Part shown: positions 22,141 through 32,825 of the stretch, one piece after another
Numbering within the stretch: position 1 is the stretch's first letter
Layout of the letters: every line of letters starts with the position of its first letter
Assembly: GCA_019426215.1 (NCBI GenBank)
Contig: CM033397.1
Coordinates: forward strand, 29,514,480 to 29,578,479
Direction of reading: 5' to 3'
Origin: Buddleja alternifolia
Taxonomy: Eukaryota; Streptophyta; Magnoliopsida; Lamiales; Scrophulariaceae
DNA length: 64,000 bases
Program-made: the position numbers and the translations under genes
The notes under the pieces: generated by a model
The model's database searches: none
The model's input: only the letters and a program-made list of their open reading frames with translations
What the model was told of the DNA's origin: nothing

Positions 22141-22187
22141 ATATATATATATATATATATATATATAGTGTGTGTGTGTGTGTGTAT
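22141..22187. repeat. (AT)n(GT)n compound microsatellite upstream of MYB
   Basis: About 27 bp of TA repeat is followed by TG repeat, 75-120 bp upstream of the MYB start codon. It probably lies in the promoter or 5' leader and is likely length-polymorphic. Confidence 0.85.
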
Positions 22188-22980
22188 GTGTAACATGTAT
22201 ATTTATATATTTGGTGAAGAGCCACATGATGACCCAACTTAATTATATTATCTAGGGGAAACCGTCATATTCCCCAAATAAATTAGGAAAGCAGCCCCTT
22301 GCCCTACAAACCCCCTTTTTTTTTCATTATTTCTCGTTTTTAGGATATTAAATTTAGTTCCTAAACTTCTCAAAATTTATAAATTAGGCCCAAAAGTTTA
22401 TAAACGTCTAATAGCAACCCGATTAACCTTACATGACTGCAATAACGTCCGTAAGACAAGATCCTGTTGGTCCTTGTCAGATTAAGGGTAATTTTATATT
22501 GACAACACAAAGTTTCACTGTTTACTAATTACTCCCAATTCCAAGGAATTTTTTTCTGAAATAAATTCTAACAATAAGAGTATCCCGTGAAGCAATTTGA
22601 ACATAGTTCATGCACGTAGTTCACTGTCACCAATAAAGATGACAAAACATGTGATAATTTAATCATAATTTGGAATACAATTAACGAATAAGTTAAAACT
22701 TAATCAAAAAATAAGAATAATAAAAGGTATAAGGATTAGTTTGATGATTTAATTATAAAATCCCCTAGGTTTACTGAAACCTACTAATATATTATTAATA
22801 TATTTTTGTCACGTTTCATACATGTACAAATCAAATAACACAGGAAGTCACACTTCTTTTAGAGGGTTATATATTTTTGCCAAGAAAAAGAGAACTATGA
22901 ATCATCTGAATGTATATATGAATGACATAAGCACACAGCTCATCATCTCCATCAACATCTCTTGCCAATTTATCTAAAGT
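22188..22980. other. Presumed MYB promoter and AT-rich intergenic sequence
   Basis: No second gene or complete element is found. A segment near 22340-22500 (TTAGTTCCTAAACTTCTC) resembles one TIR of a Mutator-type MITE without its partner. No specific regulatory site is called. Confidence 0.4.
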
Positions 22981-23107
22981 GGCGATTTTGGAACAAGTGT
23001 GACCTTAATTTTTACTTCTATATCATAACAAATTTTTATTTGTCGCGATTTTGGAACAAGTGTGAGCTTAATTTTTACTTCTATATCATAACAAATTTTT
23101 ATTTGTC
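22981..23107. repeat. Tandem duplication of about 64 bp
   Basis: GCGATTTTGGAACAAGTGTG and the following sequence through AACAAATTTTTATTTGTC occur twice in direct succession (about 22982 and 23045), with one or two substitutions. Confidence 0.85.
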
Positions 23108-23220
23108 TGTTTAATTATGATTAATTTAAAATGATATGATATAGTGATTGAAAAGTAGAGAAAGAAGACAAAACGATGATTAGGATCTTCAATATTAAAG
23201 TTTTTAGTTTACCATTCGAG

Positions 23221-24073
23221 TATTAGATTAGAGAAAATCCCGTAGGGAACTTATATTGATAAGTAACATATTTATAGAGTTATATAAACTTGATAATTAA
23301 CAAGTAAACCCTAAGCTATAAAAGGAAAAGATAAATACAAGAAAACCTAAATTAACATAAATACTATAAAGATATGGAAAGATATTATATTATCTAACAC
23401 TCCCTCGCAGTCGAAACGTGAGAGTTTTGAACGTTGAGACTGGACCCAAGAAATCCGATAAGAAATTTTGAGAAGAAGACAGCGACAAAGATAAAAGGTG
23501 GCGGCAGCGGCTCCAAATCCTTATTTTCCAAGGGTGAGCAGCGGCAACTAACAAAATTAAAGACGATGGCGGCGAAGAGCCGCGGCCAAAGAGAGAAGGT
23601 GGCGGCATAAAATAAAAAGGCGGCGAAGCACGACGGCCTGCGGCCAAAAAAAGAAGGCGGCGGCAGCAGCCAATGGATCACAAAAAGAAGATAAAATGAG
23701 ATAAGGGAGAAGCTGGCGGCGGTAGCGACCAAGAGAGAGGGCGGCGGCGGCCATAGGAGAAAAAAAGAAAACAAAGAATTAGATAAAGGAAAACTAAGTT
23801 AGATAAGGGGCGCCGGACGGGGACGGTGACTTGAAGATGGCGGCGGAAGCGAGAGATCGAGAGACCATGGCTCGAAGTTATGGCTTTGATACCATATTAG
23901 ATTAGAGAAAACCTCGTAAGGAACCTGTATTAATAAGTAACATATTTATAGAGTTATATAAACTTGGTAATTAACAAGTAAACCCTAAGCAATAAAAGGA
24001 AAAGATAAATACAAGGAAACCTAAATTAACATAAATACTATAAAGATATGAAAAGATATTATATTATCTAACA
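23221..24073 (-). mobile_element. TRIM retrotransposon with two 179 bp LTRs
   Basis: Direct repeats 23221-23399 and 23895-24073 are both 179 bp and differ at about 10 positions. On the minus strand, the right copy is followed by TGGTATCAAAGCC, a near match to the tRNA-iMet primer site. A purine tract (GCGAGGGAGTG) precedes the left copy. So the right LTR is 5' and the left is 3'. The 495 bp GC-rich interior (GCGGCGG-rich, 23400-23894) has no retroviral genes, as expected for a terminal-repeat retrotransposon in miniature. Frames within it look non-functional. No clear target duplication was found. Confidence 0.85.
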
Positions 24074-24840
24074 TCCAAGTTAGTAGACATGTCAAGTGTA
24101 TATGATATTTTTTATATATATACATTTAAAAAGGACTGCCAATTGAGTCGAATATATTCGGAACCCAATTGCCCAACCCAATATATAAGCCGATCTCAAT
24201 TAAATTATGAGTATAACTGAATTCGAGCCTTGACATTTGGTTCGATAAATTTGTGAGCGAGTTTAAGGTTAACAAGACTCAACCAAAAATAAGCATGACT
24301 CAATTCAAAATTTAAAGAGTTTTAGACATGATCAAGCATATTTAAATTTTTCACTTTTATTACAAAATCAACCACAAAAAATATATATAAAAAAAAATCT
24401 GCAAATGTTGTTGGTGACCATTGAGATTAATGGTTTCATAGTCTATTACATGATTTATGTGTTCCAAGACAAACTATCCTTAAATGTTAGTAATAAAGAA
24501 CAATAAAATTGCTACGTCAAAAAATAAATAAATTATAAATTAAGTTTTACGAACTCCTTGGACTAACAAAGCCAATAACAGTCTTTTGAATTTTAGGTCG
24601 AGCGAAAAAAAATTAATATATGTTGCGTTTGAGCCTACAATCAATAGGTCCGCTCAAGCTAATAAGCTCCGGTCTACGCTTGAATGTGAATTGGTATAGA
24701 TTATGAATTAAGATGGGAATAGAGAATCCAAAGTGGGATATATATATATATATATATATAGACACACTAAAACTTGTTAGAAGCATTCAATCTCTTCAAC
24801 TTTATAATAATTACATTAAAAAGGATAAATAGATATTGTA
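24074..24840. other. AT-rich stretch, possible hAT-like repeat remnant
   Basis: Words such as GTCGAATATATTCGG near 24148 and GAGCCTACAATCAATAGG near 24631 recall degraded inverted repeats, but no ends are clear. A TA microsatellite lies near 24738-24760. Confidence 0.35.
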
Positions 24841-25263
24841 CACTCTAAAGAAAACAAACGTGATAAAGATATCAAGTAACAATATGAAAATTGTCACTAA
24901 TTATATATCATGAGTAATAAAAACTTTTGTATTGTCATAAAAATGATTCTCACAAGTTTGATAAAGTAACAAAGAATGTATACAAGTTATTACTTTTAAT
25001 AACTAGTGGCAAAGAAGTTTTTGTCATTATTGACAATTAGTGATGCATGTTTAATAATAATTTAATGACAATAAATATAATTATCATTATATTTGTATTA
25101 TTATCAACATGACTAATTGACAATATTGACTACTTGAAAAAAACTTTTGTCACTAAAAATTATTATTGTGACAAAACAGAAAATTAATGCATTATGTATA
25201 TTTAATGACAATTTTGACAATATTTTTTTACAATTTATCGCGAATTTATTTCTTATTGTAGTG
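24841..25263. mobile_element. CACTA-like MITE, second copy
   Basis: The left end CACTCTAAAGAAAACAAACG and the right end inverse CACTACAATAAGAAATAAAT match the element in MYB intron 2. The interior likewise has repeated TTGTCACTAA/TTAGTGAC-type words. It is more degraded (several CACT words lost). Confidence 0.65.
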
Positions 25264-25643
25264 ATATATAACTAGTGGCTAACTCTGGACCATGGTTTAC
25301 TGCCACATTGTATAATTGCTTATTATGAATTATTTTATTAAAAGAAAAAATTGAAATATGAACTTTATATTTTTAGCTATTAAACACTAGGAGGGTAATA
25401 GAATTGAGCTTTATAGAACTTGACAACCTAAACTTAACATCTATTGCTTCATTAGTCATATATTAGGAAATAAACGTATATATTTTATTGAAATATAAAA
25501 TTTATAAATATTAGCTAGCTTGCGAATAAAAATGATGGATTGACTCTGGGAAAAAAAAGATCATGCCTCCTCCAAATGCAAAATCTTATTCCGGCCTTGT
25601 GCACTAATTAATTAATAAGTTGTCATTTTGAAAGATCCAAAAG

Positions 25644-25768
25644 ATTAGAGGGTGGGATCACTCTTGGTAATTAGACCAGATCCAACCTCATTATAAACCC
25701 CTTGTTGGTGACAAGGAGACAACATAAAAATGCAAAAACTACCTACATAAGTATAACCCACATAATGT
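25644..25768 (+). repeat. Dispersed duplicate of 44284-44406
   Basis: The block GGTAATTAGACCAGATCC through AAGTATAACCCACATAATG aligns base by base with the distant block, at roughly 80 percent by eye. Shared core: GATCCAACCTCATTATA and CCCCTTGTTGGTG. Its origin is unknown. Confidence 0.75.
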
Positions 25769-25879
25769 TGAAGTGTCAGTCAAGTATACGAAGCGCATCA
25801 TAGATAGTTAAGACTTCGTGTGTGCCCACTCCAACATTCCCACGAATCCAAAACTCATTTTTGCCTCCCAATCACCTCC

Positions 25880-26620
25880 ATGTGGGGGCAATGATAGGTT
25901 TGTTTTTGCCTCGGATTGGGGATTTTTCTTAGACACGCATTGTACTAGATGACGCGAAAGAGTTCCCAGAATAGGTGTCTATTTTACAAATTTTGGGTTT
26001 TCATAATGGCATCGTCTACGTGAAGATTTTGTTCTCTGTTATTGTGGATCCGACAACTCGGGGTTGAGGAAATTGCCAGAGGTTGTGGAAAATGTGGTTG
26101 ATTATGTATTCGGCTAGGACGAATCAATCAAAGAGTACATTATCATCGAATATGGTGGTTATTATGATGACCATAAAAATGGTCAATTTTTAGTTAGGGC
26201 TTACAACAAAGATACTTGTATGCCGATGTAAACTCAACATTGTAGGCAAATGAACATTCTTCAAAGGAGCTTTCTATTGGTTAGCTTGTGGCAAATGTAA
26301 TCCAGTATATTATTGTATTTGATTTGAAGAACATGACCGGTCAATGTTGCATGCATTTGAGGGAGAGAATATTGTGCTTCGATACGGATCGTCTTTGATG
26401 GCTTTACCACCCGAACGATAATGATTTGGTATTAAGGAGACAAACAATCGAACTATTCGATGCTTAAGGTTCATTTTGTCTGATCTTCATCTTTTTCTCG
26501 ATTTGCATAGCTTCCAGGTTGAGATCAGAGTCAAAATCGCCAAATTTACCGAGAGCCTCGCCTCCCTCCAACCCCATTACGTCAAACTAATTTCTAATTA
26601 TTTTTTCTTATCAACTTGAT
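25880..26620 (+). pseudogene. F-box-associated (FBA) domain pseudogene
   Basis: Fragments in shifting frames match the order of the FBA domain of plant F-box proteins: HNGIVYV, VIVDPTTRG then (frameshift) GLRKLPEV, DYVFG-DESIKEYI, TFFKGAFYWLACGKCNPV, and a C-terminal VKIAKFTESLASL resembling the usual YVESLVSL ending. In-frame stops and at least one frameshift break it, and no F-box is seen upstream. FBA domains bind substrates or glycans in SCF complexes. This copy cannot encode a full product. It is unrelated to the LRR/FBD gene at 2984-4588. Confidence 0.65.
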
Positions 26621-27000
26621 TTCATAAATTATGAATTTTGTTGATTTGAATTTATTATCAAGTAATTACAACCCTTTTTATTACAAAATGTTGAATTCCT
26701 GCTATGTACAATACAGGCTTCAACAACATAAAGTATGTATGCTAACTACTTAACTAAAAATAACATAGACTAAAAAAACAAGGAAGTCTTGAACTTATTT
26801 AGCCAATATATTCTCAACAATATGCTTAAGATTACAAATTTGTTTGCTAATTCAATGTCCTTGACACCTGTTTATTTAACTTTCCTTACAGAGCTACTGT
26901 AAACTCAACATCCCCATGCATGGATGAAACATGTTGGGATATCATTCCCTCGTGTGTAATTGGTAAATATCAATGTGAAAAAATTATGCTCTAGCTAACA
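26621..27000. other. AT-rich intergenic stretch, nothing recognised
   Basis: No ORF, RNA gene or element end could be supported here. Confidence 0.5.
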
Positions 27001-27400
27001 ATAGTAAAGTTTACCCAGATTAGGCAATAATTAGGAAAGGACATCCCACACTCCCACTTTTTGCATCATTCTTCTTAATAGTTTAACCAACATGCATTAG
27101 TATATGATGCATTGGAGGATGAATTCATTGTAAATGATGTGATAAGTTGATGAAAACATATATATATATAGGGGTTTGGTATGCAACGGCTCTAGGCACT
27201 GATAGTAAAGTTTACCCAGATTAGGCAATAATTAGGAAAGGACATCCCACACCCCCCACTTTTTGCATCATTCTTTTCAATAGTTTAACCAACATGCATT
27301 AGTATATGATGTATTGGAGGATGAATCCATTGTAAATGATGTGATAAGTTGATGAAAACATATATATATATATAAGCTTGGTATGCAATGGCTGTAAACA
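27001..27400. repeat. 201 bp tandem duplication
   Basis: Copy 1 starts at 27001 and copy 2 at 27202, each beginning ATAGTAAAGTTTACCCAGAT and ending near GGTATGCAA(C/T)GGCT. They differ at few positions and in a TA microsatellite. This is a recent local duplication with no ORF. Confidence 0.88.
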
Positions 27401-28765
27401 GTAATTTTTTTAGCAAAGATATGTAACAAATGCACCCATCTATTACATGAAAGGTAACTTTGGAACCCCTACATAATCGTACAACAATTTTTCACACTCG
27501 AGGGTATAATCGTCCTCAAAAAATGATCAACTATAGTAAATAAAAAAGTTGGCGCCAAACAGTGGTATTTACATCAAATCATGAAATTTGGTTAATAGCA
27601 CATGAGTGAAACCCTAACAGACAATATATAAACCATTGCAATCATGAGGGAGTGCGAGTAATCATAAAAAATATGGGCGAAATCTATAATTACAACATTC
27701 GTCAGGGGGTGTAGATGTAATTAACCTTTTACATATTTATGATGAATTTATATAACAACTTAGTTTTATTTATATTTGAGAGTTTTCACTAATTGAAAAT
27801 TATGATAATATTTAGTTTACTTAGTAACACCACTTAATTTTGCACCTCTCACTTAGTAATATTCTTAAAATTAAATATACAAATTATTCTTTAGTTTCTT
27901 ACTTATTATTAGTAAATATAAATAAGTTGTAAGAATTATATAATTCAATAACCCACCATCTGCAGACGCTCTCCCCAAATACCTTGAACCGGACTGACCC
28001 CAACTGATCGGTTTGAAAGGACAATTATGCAGTGTCGATTTGATATATTGTTAAGTCGCATATGTCGAGTTGGGTTGAGTTTTTTTTTCCCCATAAACCC
28101 GAACTTGGCTGCATACACACCTAGCACTGCTTACGAGGTTCGAGCCACAACACTTGAGAACATCACTAAAATCAAAATAAAATAAAATGAAATAATTTAA
28201 ATCAATTTTTTGAAAAAAGATATAAGGGTCACGTCAAGCCTCATCCCAACACATGTTCCCATGACCTACATCCTAAGACTGAGCCTTAGGCCCAGTTAGA
28301 ACTGGTGGTGAGCACACATGTGGTTCTTTGAAGTGTCCCAGCTAGAATACAAGTCCCCCACTTTCATAAAACATGAGTGTGGTAAGAGAACAAACTATAA
28401 ATTGACCCTTAGGTTATATTAGGTGATATTAATAAACTCATTTTTTTAATGTAGGATAAGTTAATCTTGTCTTTTTAGATTCTTACATTAATTCCAACAC
28501 TACATATGAGTTTAAGCAACCCATTTTGAACATTGCTTTCCAATCATTCAAATGAATTTGAGTAATTAAAAACACTAAAATCAACGACTCGAACATTAGA
28601 TTAATATTAGCCAAAAATCTTCATATCCAACATACAAAACCTATTTAAATAATTGGTTAAAGTTAGGCAAAATTCATAACTTTTAGACTAATTTTCAACA
28701 TGCATAGTAGTTGTTGGAAATATGTAGAAGATGTGTAGAAACTTCCTAATAGTACTGTAAGAAAT
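27401..28765. other. Intergenic stretch, no gene recognised
   Basis: AT-rich, with a slightly GC-richer patch at about 27950-28140 and 28240-28330. Short frames there have no family signature. Possibly remnants of older repeats. Confidence 0.45.
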
Positions 28766-29293
28766 CACTACTACAAAAAGAGCCTATTACAACGCCCCAA
28801 TTATAGCAATTTTTCAAAAAACCGCTGAACGGAGGGGGCTATTACAGCGGTTCGTGAAAGAACCGCTGTAATAGGTAATACGCGGCACCTATTACAGCGG
28901 TTCTTTCATGAACCGCTGTAATAGGTGCCAGGCCTATTACAGAGGTTCACTACTGAACCGCTGTAAAAGGCAGCTAAAAAAAAATAAAAAAATTTAAACC
29001 TATTACAGGGATTTTTAAAAAAACCGCTGTAATAGGACATGTACGAAAAAATTTGAAATATTTTTATCTTCCCGCTTCTCTCTCCCACTCTCAAAATTTA
29101 AAACTCATTTCAGCTTCTCTCTCTCTATTCTCGGTCTCTCTCTCTCTCTCTCGATCCTCCCCCTCCCCCCCCAAAAAAAAGCTCGACATCACCACCACTT
29201 ACCGGCGCCACCGCCACCACCACTTACCGCCGCCACCGCCACCACGACGATAGTAAGCTTCTTCTCTTTCTCTCTCCTTCCCTCTATATATAT

Positions 29294-29636
29294 ATATGTA
29301 TATTTGTATATGTGTGGGTGTATGTATATTTGTGTGTGTGTGGGTGTATTTATTTTGTGTATATGTGTATATTTGTGTATGTGCGGCTGTATGTATATTT
29401 GTGTATATGTGGATGGGTTTGTGTATATTGCGTATATGTTGATGGGTGTATGTATATTTGTGTATATGTGGATGGGTGTATGTATATTTGAGTATATGTT
29501 CATGGGCGTATGTATATTTGTGTATATGTTCATGGGTGTATGTATATTTGTGTATGTGTGGATGGGTGTATGTATATTTGTGTATGTGTGGATGGGTGTA
29601 TGTATATTTGTGTATGTATATTTGTGTATTTACGAA
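29294..29636. repeat. 30 bp minisatellite inside the CACTA element
   Basis: The unit is TGTATATGTGGATGGG followed by TGTATGTATATTTG, about 7 good copies from 29401 to 29614 with degenerate flanks. Because 30 is a multiple of three, several frames on both strands stay open and give repetitive Tyr/Thr/His or Val/Tyr/Cys peptides. These are not credible proteins. Confidence 0.9.
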
Positions 29637-29650
29637 AATATTTCTCGGTT

Positions 29651-29955
29651 GAAATTTTGCGGTATTGAAATGACTCGAAATTCGTATAGTCATAGAGAAA
29701 CGGTATTCTAAACAAAACGCATGACAATGTCATGCGATCTCGGAATTTTAGCCATTTGAGATCGTTTAAGGCCTCAAATTTGCGTTTTATTACGAAAATA
29801 GGGTATTTTCGTAATAAAACGCAAATTTGAGGCCTTAAAAGATCTCAAATGGCTAAAATCACGAGAGCGCAAGGCTTTGCCTTGCGTTTTGTTCAAAATG
29901 TCATTTCTCTATGACCGTGCGAATTTCGTATCATTCCGACACAGTCAAAATTTTT
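29651..29955. repeat. Large palindrome (arms about 150 bp) with side hairpins
   Basis: The arms are symmetric about GGG at 29801-29803. The inner 70 bp are almost perfect (CGTTTTATTACGAAAATA / TATTTTCGTAATAAAACG). Each arm then has its own mini-hairpin (GCATGACAATGTCATGC at 29719; GCAAGGCTTTGCCTTGC at 29870), then a shared stem AACAAAACGC/GCGTTTTGTT, and outer arms with TCATAGAGAAA / TTTCTCTATGA. A transcript would fold into a long, branched hairpin. Confidence 0.88.
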
Positions 29956-30189
29956 ATTTTTATTTTTCCAGGGCCTATTACAGCGGTTTTGGAAAAAACT
30001 GGTGTAATAGTGTAACTATTACAGTGGTTTTTTGCAAAACCGCTGTAATAGGCCCCGGAAAAATATATATATATTTTTTAATAGCGGTTATTTGTATAAC
30101 CGCTGTAATAGGGTATAACCAATTACAGCGGTTAAAACTGCTGTAATTGGCCAAAAAAACCGCTGTAATAGGTCATTTTTGTAGTAGTG

Positions 30190-32358
30190 AAAATGGTAGA
30201 AAAATGAAATCTAAATATCTAGGTAGAATGATCTAGATAGATCACTCTCAACCGTAAAGATCAAATTGAGCACCAACATCCACTTAGGATTGGAGTAATA
30301 TAAGTAGGGATTAGACCTTTATTTAAATGTAACTAAGAAGTTGAAAGCTAGGCAATTGATTTATGTCGAATTCTTACAATATGACAATGAAATTCATAAG
30401 TTATAGGGTAAGAGATGCGCTTGTTGCTGCTCATGAATGTGTCGAATTTCATTTATAAATTCCCTACAAGATGACTTTAAAATTAATAAGTTTTATGACT
30501 TCATAGATCTCTGTACTCGCTTTGGTGGAGATCTCGAGGCCGGTGTTCGACTTAGGGATTCTCCAATTTTTCATGCAATTGCTACTACAGACGTCGATTC
30601 TCTATGCAGCCCATCGCCTAATTGGATGGCATGGAGGGACTTTGGTGCTTCTCATTGTCAGAACGATGTAGTTGGCCTATGATTTATACCGTTTCACTCA
30701 GTTGACTGCACAGAATCGTACTAAGATTACTGATGAGCCGGAACCAGTGACCTCGGATGAGCATGAGACCCATGAGCAGCATGAGACTACAATAGAGCAC
30801 GAACAGGTGGCCTCAAAGGAGCAAGTGGCATGGAAGGCACAACACTACAACAAACTTCTTGGCTATTAAAATTCATTATGTAGTTACATTTTCTTTAGTT
30901 GGACTTTTATTCTTCATGCTTCTTTCACATTTTTGAAAGTTTTTGTTAGGAAACATTTATGGTACTTTAGTGCTGGACTTGTAACAACTGTACTACTTGT
31001 CATTTACCCTGGTTATATTTCATATGATAACAATGGGTATTATTATATTTGAATTATTACTCACTTCTTGTTAAGTTGTTGAGGTTGCGAATACCGGCTC
31101 ACTTGCTTGCAAATTTGAGTAAAGAAAATATTTTGATAAATGTCCTATAATATTATGTATGTTCAAGCATCATCGAACAACATGTTCATTTTTCAAGTTC
31201 AATTTTTATGTTCTATTACTTCTTTTCTCAACTAATTTATATTTCTACTTCAAACACTTGTCAGATTCAACAATATTAGTAGTGATATATGGTCTCACTA
31301 GCATGTATTTTTCTGGGGTGATGGTGTGATTGATACTTCTTATTATATTTATTCTATGCCCTATTAATGCTATTGTAGTCTCAGCCACTATTAAGAATTG
31401 AACACAATTAGTGAGGGCAAAGAGCAAACTCGCTCATGTTAGTTCTGGTAAACGAGCAACTTGCATCAAAACTTCTTATAAGGTTGGATTTGGTGTTTAT
31501 TGATGTAAGATAATGAAGTTTCTTCCTGTATTTCATTATGTAAAATGTAATGTAGTTGTGATTATTTTAACTATGCATGGTATAGGCCTCAAGTGTTCAA
31601 TTGATGGGTTAGTTATCACTACTGCTATATATACTTAATAGTGCTTCGGTTGTACTCCAAATTGCTGCTAGAATAAAATCAACCACGTTGGCTTTGTTTC
31701 TCTATATGTGAAGTACTATAAATCTTCTCAGTACCACATCTCTTGTTTGTGATTTTGTTTGAAAAATAAAGAAAGTCAAGATGTCAAATGCCACAATTGC
31801 TACCAATGCTTTTGAATTAATATCTAACATCCTCAGCTCTAATGAAGCCAGAATGTTTGTGGGAAGTATTCCTTGTAGTAGTTAAAATTGACCATTTTAA
31901 TTTACTTGTCTTTGTTGCACAAACAGAATTCACAGGATCAATCTCCACATTTCCACAAAAAATGCTATTATTCCATTTCTTCTTGGAGCATTTTACTTGA
32001 TAACAAGATATGTTATCCATTGTACTTGGGTTACATCATAGGCAACACCCGTCTCCTTCAATTATTTGTTGTAAACTAATCTTGTCATCCTTGAAGATTT
32101 ATAGCAGTGATTATCAGCTAGCAGAAACATTAAACGTTTCATGTTATATATATGCATGATAAACAATTATAGTGGTAGACCATTGCTTACCCTCATTAAA
32201 AATGAAAATTAGTGATTGCTTACCCTGATTGAAAATGAAAATTAATGGTAACATTCTGATATTCCTTTAACTTAATATGCCCAAAGTGTAGGCTAAAAGT
32301 TACTGGTATGCATATCTATAACCGGGATGGTATATTGGGTTGCAGTTTAGATGTGTAT
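30190..32358. other. Low-copy intergenic stretch with unassigned short frames
   Basis: Adjacent plus-strand frames 30437-30682 and 30672-30869 are somewhat GC-richer than the surroundings. The second is acidic and Glu/His-rich (SDEHETHEQHETTIEHEQ). A short ORF at 31781 starts MSNATIATNAFELISNILSS. None matches a family I know and no gene model can be built. They may be remnants of a host gene or of an older element. Confidence 0.35.
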
Positions 32359-32825
32359 TGTAAGAAATATATGGCTCACATATTATTATTTTATTAATAG
32401 TAAAGTCTATGAGATAAAATAATTAATCATGTTATATTAAGTAATAATATCGTATTAGCTAAAGAAAATAGATGACTTTACGTAAAGAAAAGTCATGACT
32501 GTAAGTCAAGTAGTGCTTTGATGGAAGACAACTTCTAGAGATTTACTTAAAGAGGGGTGTGGTCCTCTCGCTACTCCTACATTCATACTTACACGTGTAA
32601 CGCAAAAACGTAGAGCATAAATGTATATGGTATTTTTCCATCACTGAACGAGTGGTCAAGGGAGAGAAATCAATTTTACTCTTGAGATATTTTGCATCAA
32701 ATCAATGATAAAAGGTTACCATTGAATGCTATGGACAAAGACTAGTCTTTTATGCATTAAGATTATGTGAAAACCATGAAGTGCACAATTTATGGTAATC
32801 ATGTAATTATTTAAAATTAACTTCA
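32359..32825 (+). repeat. 5' LTR of the copia-like element
   Basis: Aligned along its whole length with 35089-35748 after removing the two extra segments there. Both share GAAAACCATGAAGTGCAC and AATCATGTAATTATTT near the 3' end. It is the only one of the two with a recognisable TG start. Confidence 0.85.

Larger units (their letters stand above)
28766..30189. mobile_element. CACTA-type element with palindromic subterminal repeats
   Basis: The ends CACTACTACAAAAAGAGCC and (inverse) CACTACTACAAAAATGACC are classic CACTA TIRs. If the TIR includes one more T, both sides show AAA as a 3 bp target duplication. Subterminal regions (28800-29035 and 29970-30175) carry more than a dozen copies of CCTATTACAGCGGTT in both orientations, the likely transposase-binding repeats. 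The 1.4 kb element has no transposase frame. Its interior holds a CT-rich leader-like tract, a 30 bp minisatellite and a large palindrome. Confidence 0.88.

Noticed and set aside
23390..23774. Frames of 65-126 codons rich in Pro/Leu/Phe on the minus strand
   Set aside because: They lie in the GC-rich interior of a TRIM element, overlap each other in different frames and run into its LTR; low-complexity translation only.
29189..29733. Several overlapping 60-160 codon frames with Tyr/Thr/His/Ile repeats on both strands
   Set aside because: They are produced by the 30 bp minisatellite, whose period is a multiple of three. There is no start context, domain or splice logic.
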